A stretch of DNA of 17,950 nucleotides, from NCBI GenBank assembly GCA_902797915.1, contig CADBUK010000188.1, forward strand, positions 1 to 17,950. The letters run 5' to 3'. The stretch is from Oscillospiraceae bacterium. Lineage in GTDB: Bacteria > Bacillota > Clostridia > Oscillospirales > Acutalibacteraceae. Position numbers and translations under genes: made by a program. The notes beneath the pieces are model-generated. The model saw only the letters and a program-made list of their open reading frames with translations. It was not told where the DNA came from and did no database searches. Shown here piece by piece: positions 15,701-17,950 of this stretch (position 1 is the first letter of the stretch; each line of letters opens with the position of its first letter).

Positions 15701-16415
15701 TGACGCTGCGGCAGAGGATTTGCAGACTGCTTATAACAACCTTGACGGCCATCCGTTCATAGGCGCAGATTCAGCGCAGATTCTTGTTAACGGCCAGCCG
15801 CTTGTTGAGGGCAGGGATTATTCCAAGGATTCCAACAACCAGATGATTGTTTCCGCAACCGTTCCTGCAGACGCAATGATTAAATCCGCAGTGCTTTCCT
15901 ACGACGCGGAAAGCCTTGACGGCGTAACGGCACAGCAGACGGACGGCGGACCGATTACCGTAACCAAGACCACAACGGAAGCGTCAGGCAGCATTACGGT
16001 AATTTACACAATCGTTGACGTTTATGACCGCGAAACCGCTATTACAAAGACAATCAGAATTGTTGACGCGGTAACGCTGATTAACGATTTCAACTTTGTT
16101 TACACCAACGAGGATAACGAGGTAATTGAAACCTCCGAAAGCGTTCTTTACAAGCCCACCGTGCTTCTGCGCAGCAAGCTGCAGCTCAGCATTAAGACTT
16201 ACCCCGAAGACGCTGAGGCTTATACCTCAATCAGCTGGAGCGGAAGCAACAGTTATATGTCGGTTGACCAGACGGGTCTTGTTTCAATGACGGGCAGACC
16301 TTCAGCAACCGTAAATTCTTACACGCTGAACGTAACCTGCACGATTACGCTTACAGACGGCTCAACCATTACAAAGACAATTCCTGTAACCTTTGAAAGA
16401 GGTTTAACATCCTGA
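9717..16415 (+). CDS. Giant secreted Ig-like (Big_2) / FIVAR repeat surface protein
   Basis: A 2232-residue extracellular protein. A signal peptide spans 1-32 (basic NKRM, hydrophobic core, cleavage expected after AFA). Residues 33-871 hold about six Ig-like domains, roughly 33-230, 231-412, 413-513, 514-662, 663-785 and 786-871; several show the Big_2 pattern V-x-W-x-S-x-(D/N)-x-x-I-A-x-V-(D/S)-x-x-G-x-V. The first two seem to be interrupted by helical insertions. Residues 872-2232 are five composite modules of 262-286 residues starting near 872, 1135, 1397, 1677 and 1947, each a FIVAR-like helical bundle, an atypical beta domain and a Big_2 domain. No catalytic domain is seen. No LPXTG, SLH, choline-binding, dockerin or transmembrane segment ends the chain. 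A stalk, adhesin or scaffold role is inferred from architecture only. It is followed after 19 bases by a second secreted protein and is probably co-expressed with it. Confidence 0.85.
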   Translation: MKFTASNKRMLSALLAVLMVVTSVVPAFTAFADDDEHGVVGLYRIETFYEDNSWVPDYDTDENGNETEHIEIMTEGEKKQFKYQLIDCEIPDNGYVKWYSDTPTVCDVTEDGLVRAFDSSKGAAVRLWLDNEVATIPLVGGAMKSALEKVLFNDKVNLDTLDTDGIVMIVETAFGSDSLLSEYVDTYKGDLIDSLRTYLDKVHTVISAILYDGSGNEITRDSFSVAVNRSTALYADFLPNGTHITNKQDVPTTVAKGSEVQLYACTTPTRLHMGVVYSVKNTSLFTEGKVVATVSDDGLVKFKNTGKVTILVSPDTEGFIENLLKYVNMVYALENTGVLDTEKIADALVDYVGLDMNKNALKGILDAGLAVSQIVEGTADPVQLSATAVKIIANLILQFTTNDSITFTVVDGVPCTDFKIDGGGVSVREGNQVKFTIKDAQPTAADTSDITWYSEDPTIASVDAQTGVVTARDAGDGDDDSPLQKTVKIHAVSAANGVDKSTDITVIRRASVYISDIEITKDYETITIGQDEYLHATVYPQRVASSKILYVVWGILTGYDEEGNPQYVWAVNPYYEEDENGDFIVDGEGNYVVNDGSVSDGVGKIDYLGHYYALASGSCNIVCRAFTGYDVSGSGRVTEILGDNFYTISEKIVGETMDNGRPVESIELNALSVTSGGTLSTNEFTINGETHKYATVKKNGIDGYWGNGITVQANVTPGDATDKTVTWHIDNDNFELSDQDDTQNTVKVKMKAAVESAQVVNIYCTSNDRCATSQTMTLTVTKNYVTGNDIDLDNIDVINGNVSQATHTVSGGDNAIKAANWYVEDEDIAVISDIDEDGNAIIRGKDVGTTTVYCVSADGAYVDSATVTVHPDKSTLGEILDLCEKTVIKKTDANKADYKNYMRKLSYCYYLYNEEPMASQTVVDTYCEELLFAFYKLGGFVDLYGINLLDENGNDAGDHISVKVDTSNYTHTSYDLGVGFVPKRGMYKKITWTSSDDKIVVDRSGKCTPSANKACSALITVVAEDYVGNVVTDSVYISFGKTLATGVTVDPGEITGGKAGETQQLTATVQPAGTLGIGGADVKAVTWSSSDESIATVDSNGLVTFVYGGDCYVTATTVDGGFTATVRVNVVTNYDRLNELISTYDGVSLERENYYPDSYDTYTTALANARAMVAANNATQTEVDDMYNTLEAAYKGLKKYNYIQKITLCLEGEAVSDYYQYDLSVLKEGVSYKNAKLPLKILLTPNNGSYATVEWESSTDLIEVSQNGETNPTQNKSCYGEIKCTLTDHYGNKYSDTVWVSFAYVPVTSIDLNEKAITGGIGSTHSLTYAIQPDGTSLFHVGSASIKDVWWESDNPDIATVDQNGKVTFVSTGQTTVRVTTYDGGFTSECSVSTEGDRKALNDAVLQYADVNYMDYQYSYGMAFKEAYEEAVAALTDSTLDQDGINAATAKLNRRGEALEGHEFVPITTVSLTYENQTNSITGFKTKGSGDVADTDSNGNVIHTYTYKTTDGTWKSRVIFNAYVPSAQQANYRSVSVNVISQSDNSEVEVNGTQVTIGQNGAKRSAKVLLNFVATDYYGRTVERQFRVVVAPTTVTGITISKTNATSKANGGNVTLTASTVPSNVNVEEILWSSSDESIATVSNGTVTPHNSGTVVITAETFDGGYTATCTIVFTADYSRLASLFTTYSDFYDENKDAQIYTQSSLDRLKTMLDETQAMLNAATADQKDADTMADNLRAAYDGLVRIEGLSTMSIAVPEQDNVTVVTDGYARYSSLSVNGAEIGLNAVVPSNVSASVNFEWSVTGENLTISSNGVVSHSGASGSCGVVTVVATDELGNTARASINVSFVRVPVTAISFADYEDGIVYGAPQTSTVVVPTLTGSKIGTGSTVYDPSVTECTFTSADPAIASVDNNGVITFVSFGETTITAVSRDGGLTATIRAFTSNDTVALREMIEDYADVDYMDYEYDYGIAFKNAYAAAQAVIADYQASQFSIDAAAEDLQTAYNNLDGHPFIGADSAQILVNGQPLVEGRDYSKDSNNQMIVSATVPADAMIKSAVLSYDAESLDGVTAQQTDGGPITVTKTTTEASGSITVIYTIVDVYDRETAITKTIRIVDAVTLINDFNFVYTNEDNEVIETSESVLYKPTVLLRSKLQLSIKTYPEDAEAYTSISWSGSNSYMSVDQTGLVSMTGRPSATVNSYTLNVTCTITLTDGSTITKTIPVTFERGLTS
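12330..13118 (+). repeat. Composite module 1 (FIVAR-like + beta domain + Big_2)
   Basis: Residues 872-1134 of the giant protein. The helical part is divergent (around EILDLCEKTV and YCEELLFAFYKL). The beta domain carries the recurring signature AEDYVGNVVTDSVYISF, and the Big_2 part contains TWSSSDESIATVDSNG and ends in VDGGFTATVRVNVVT. This is the most divergent FIVAR copy. Confidence 0.7.
13119..13904 (+). repeat. Composite module 2 (FIVAR + beta domain + Big_2)
   Basis: Residues 1135-1396. It has the clearest FIVAR unit: DRLNELISTYDGV, then YYPDSYDTYTTALANAR and TQTEVDDMYNTLEAAYKGL. The beta domain signature is TLTDHYGNKYSDTVWVSF. The Big_2 domain holds the extra segment GTSLFHVGSASIKD before the core tryptophan. 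Confidence 0.8.
13905..14744 (+). repeat. Composite module 3 (FIVAR + beta domain + Big_2)
   Basis: Residues 1397-1676. The FIVAR unit has the ADVNYMDYQYSYGMAFKEAY segment, which recurs in module 5. The beta domain is longer (signature VATDYYGRTVERQFRVVV), and the Big_2 part lacks the glycine-rich insertion seen in modules 1, 2 and 4. Confidence 0.8.
14745..15554 (+). repeat. Composite module 4 (FIVAR + beta domain + Big_2)
   Basis: Residues 1677-1946. The FIVAR unit (DYSRLASLFTTYSDF...LRAAYDGLVRI) is of the module 2 kind. The beta domain signature is VATDELGNTARASINVSF, and the Big_2 part again has the insertion, here GSKIGTGSTVYDPSV. Confidence 0.8.
15555..16412 (+). repeat. Composite module 5, C-terminal (FIVAR + beta domain + Ig-like)
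   Basis: Residues 1947-2232. The FIVAR unit matches module 3 closely (ADVDYMDYEYDYGIAFKNAY, NNLDGHPFI). The beta domain (TIVDVYDRETAITKTIRIV) and a final Ig-like domain (SISWSGSNSYMSVDQTGLV) are divergent, and the chain ends right after the last strand with no anchor. Confidence 0.7.
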
Positions 16416-16417
16416 TG

Positions 16418-16426
16418 AAAGGGGGG
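16418..16426 (+). promoter_or_regulatory. Strong ribosome-binding site of the LRR/EF-hand gene
   Basis: AAAGGGGGG lies 8 bases before ATG 16435 and starts 3 bases after the stop codon of the giant gene. This is consistent with co-transcription and efficient independent initiation of the second protein. Confidence 0.85.
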
Positions 16427-16434
16427 CGTATAAA

Positions 16435-17781
16435 ATGAATAAATCTTTTAAAAAGAAGCTATCGTTATTATTAGCGCTGGTTGTTTCACTGTGCGCCCTC
16501 TCGGGATATGGCTTTGCATTTGCCGATACTTTAATCGGAATTAACTATGCAAACTTTCCCGACGATGCGTTCAGGCAGGTTGTTTCGGAATATTACGACG
16601 CTAATGAGGACGGCTATTTAAACGCAAGCGAAATTGCGGCGGTAAAATCAATGCCCCTTACCGTTTATGCTGAGGATGATATTGAGGTGCTTGACGGTAT
16701 TGAAAAGTTTACCTCCCTTGAAAGTCTTTACGCGGGCGATATGGGTATTGCGGACGCTACAGCGCTTGAAAATATGACCTCGTTGAAATCCCTTTACATT
16801 AACGGTAACGAGCTCACAAGCCTTGATGTTTCGGGCAACACGGCGCTTATTACCTTATACTGTCAGGGCAACAGCGACCTTTCAACGCTTACGCTCAACA
16901 CGGCAATTCAGTATCTGCAGTGCGACAACTGTAATCTGTCAACGCTCAGCATTCACGAATGCACGGCGCTTAATACCCTGATTTGCCACAACAACGAGCT
17001 TACGGAGCTTAACACGCTTACAAACACACAGCTCAGGGAATTAAACTGCGCGGCAAACCATCTTGCTTCGCTTGACTTGTCGGGCAACTCGCTGCTCAGG
17101 TCAATTACCACAAACTATATGACGGGCGACCAGACGGTTACCGCCTCGGCAACGTTTAACGGAAAAAACCTTTATGTGCCTTACAACAGGGTTGTTTACA
17201 ACAGGCTCAAGAACTCAAACATCCCCAACCCTGACCCCGACGCTGATTTGGATGAGCCTTACACGGGCTATGACAATAACGTAAGGGCGTTCAAGTTTAC
17301 GGAATATGAAATCCTTGAGTCAGGCATTACTTATGAATATGACGTTCAGGCGGGCGACGCGTCCGAGTATATGTCGGTTCATATTTCAATTGATAAGGAC
17401 TTTTACCGCGTAACCTATTCAACGGCTGAAAACGGCGAGTTGATTGACTATAATTATGTTACAAGCGGCGGTAACAGCACCGCGCCCGAGCTTCCCGAAA
17501 TGCCTGACGGCTATCTTTGCGGCGGCTGGAGCGGCTCCTCGGCAAATGTTACCGAGGACAGAGATTTGTACCCTGTCTGGAACACGCAGCATAATTACGC
17601 TTTAACAAGCTTTGTTAATCACAACGCAACGGGCAATTGTGCTTGGTGCGGCGCTTATTCAAGTGCAAGGTTTGACGATTGCATTAACGCAAAAGCGGGC
17701 GATGCAAATTATTACACAATGCTTGACGCCAACGGCGACGGCATAATCAATATGAGGGATTTATCAATCCTCAATGGATAA
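16435..17781 (+). CDS. Secreted EF-hand / leucine-rich repeat protein with InlB B-repeat-like domain and terminal dockerin-like loop
   Basis: A 448-residue secreted protein. The signal peptide is 1-30 (KKK, hydrophobic core, cleavage after AFA). An N-terminal EF-hand-type loop, D55-A-N-E-D-G-Y-L-N-A-S-E66, follows the NFPDDAFRQVV helix common in clostridial LRR proteins. LRRs run from about 85 to 225 with a period near 21 residues (LTSLDVSGNTALITLYCQGN type), with a cysteine recurring in the same strand position (143, 163, 184, 205). Residues 322-382 resemble the InlB B-repeat (Flg_new) fold, ending GYLCGGWSG...VTEDRDLYPVW. Then come C402-A-W-C405 and a single calcium loop D431-A-N-G-D-G-I-I-N-M-R-D442 of dockerin type, with the chain ending six residues later. 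No wall anchor is seen. It is the second gene of the surface operon; a binding or assembly role is inferred only. Confidence 0.82.
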   Translation: MNKSFKKKLSLLLALVVSLCALSGYGFAFADTLIGINYANFPDDAFRQVVSEYYDANEDGYLNASEIAAVKSMPLTVYAEDDIEVLDGIEKFTSLESLYAGDMGIADATALENMTSLKSLYINGNELTSLDVSGNTALITLYCQGNSDLSTLTLNTAIQYLQCDNCNLSTLSIHECTALNTLICHNNELTELNTLTNTQLRELNCAANHLASLDLSGNSLLRSITTNYMTGDQTVTASATFNGKNLYVPYNRVVYNRLKNSNIPNPDPDADLDEPYTGYDNNVRAFKFTEYEILESGITYEYDVQAGDASEYMSVHISIDKDFYRVTYSTAENGELIDYNYVTSGGNSTAPELPEMPDGYLCGGWSGSSANVTEDRDLYPVWNTQHNYALTSFVNHNATGNCAWCGAYSSARFDDCINAKAGDANYYTMLDANGDGIINMRDLSILNG

Positions 17782-17807
17782 ATAAAAAGGATGCTCAAGG
17801 GGCACCC

Positions 17808-17849
17808 TGCGGAAATATGGTCAGCCAAAAAAATGGCGCATTTTCCGCA
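17808..17849 (+). other. Inverted repeat in the 3' untranslated region
   Basis: TGCGGAAA at 17808-17815 pairs perfectly with TTTCCGCA at 17842-17849; within the loop GCC and GGC flank an A-run. It has no T-run behind it, so it is probably a structured 3'-UTR element or part of a conserved terminator region rather than a terminator by itself. Confidence 0.5.
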
Positions 17850-17872
17850 ATTACTGCGTTAAAAATCGGGTT

Positions 17873-17916
17873 AAGGCGTCCACTCCATAAGGAGGGTGGA
17901 TGCCTTCAGTTTTTTT
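17873..17916 (+). terminator. Strong rho-independent terminator of the surface-protein operon
   Basis: AAGGCGTCCAC at 17873-17883 pairs with GTGGATGCCTT at 17896-17906 (11 bp, one G-U), extended inside by TCC/GGA, and is followed by CAG and seven T residues at 17910-17916. It lies about 90 bases beyond the stop codon of the LRR gene and closes the unit. Confidence 0.88.
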
Positions 17917-17950
17917 AATCAGCCGATGTTTGATTGTAGGAATTGAAAAA

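Noticed and set aside
12330..16412. The repeated DNA as a mobile or CRISPR-like array
   Set aside because: The repeats are in-frame protein modules of 262-286 codons with diverged DNA, not short exact repeats with spacers.
17817..17918. A 33-codon frame running through the final terminator
   Set aside because: It has no ribosome-binding site, includes the terminator stem and T-run, and overlaps another open frame; treated as non-coding.

Overview
The window reads like a chromosomal segment of a Gram-positive gut-type clostridium, probably Ruminococcaceae/Oscillospiraceae or a close relative. This is inferred from the long single-chain clostridial-type PurL, strong G-rich Shine-Dalgarno sites, AT-rich intergenic DNA around GC-richer coding DNA, and large secreted Big_2/FIVAR and LRR proteins typical of that group. 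No taxonomic marker (rRNA, tRNA) is present, so placement is tentative. No phage, IS transposase, CRISPR array or defence gene was seen.

Layout. Positions 105-8119 hold four minus-strand genes, read right to left: purL (FGAM synthase, purine synthesis), an ApgM-family phosphoglycerate mutase/possible homoserine kinase, metY (O-acetylhomoserine sulfhydrylase), and a cytoplasmic class-C beta-lactamase-fold serine hydrolase. The last three are separated by only 26 bases each and look co-transcribed. The purL-apgM gap holds a palindromic AT-rich repeat; a related GC core recurs at the left edge of the window. A divergent promoter region (about 8120-8303) separates this block from a plus-strand PAS-only sensor protein whose likely start is TTG 8304. 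That gene is closed by a good terminator.

Positions 9562-17916 form a self-contained plus-strand unit: a sigma-A-like promoter, a hairpin-rich leader of about 120 bases, a 2232-residue secreted protein, then after 19 bases a 448-residue secreted EF-hand/LRR protein, and a strong terminator. The giant protein has about six Ig-like domains at its N-terminus (two apparently split by helical insertions), then five copies of a composite module: FIVAR-like helical bundle, an atypical beta domain, and a Big_2 Ig domain. The last four copies look like a duplicated two-module unit. Neither protein carries a recognisable LPXTG, SLH or transmembrane anchor; the second ends in a single, apparently truncated dockerin/EF-hand calcium loop. 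This two-gene surface unit is the most interesting part of the window. The minus-strand genes are ordinary metabolism, apart from the functional ambiguity of the ApgM-family protein beside metY.
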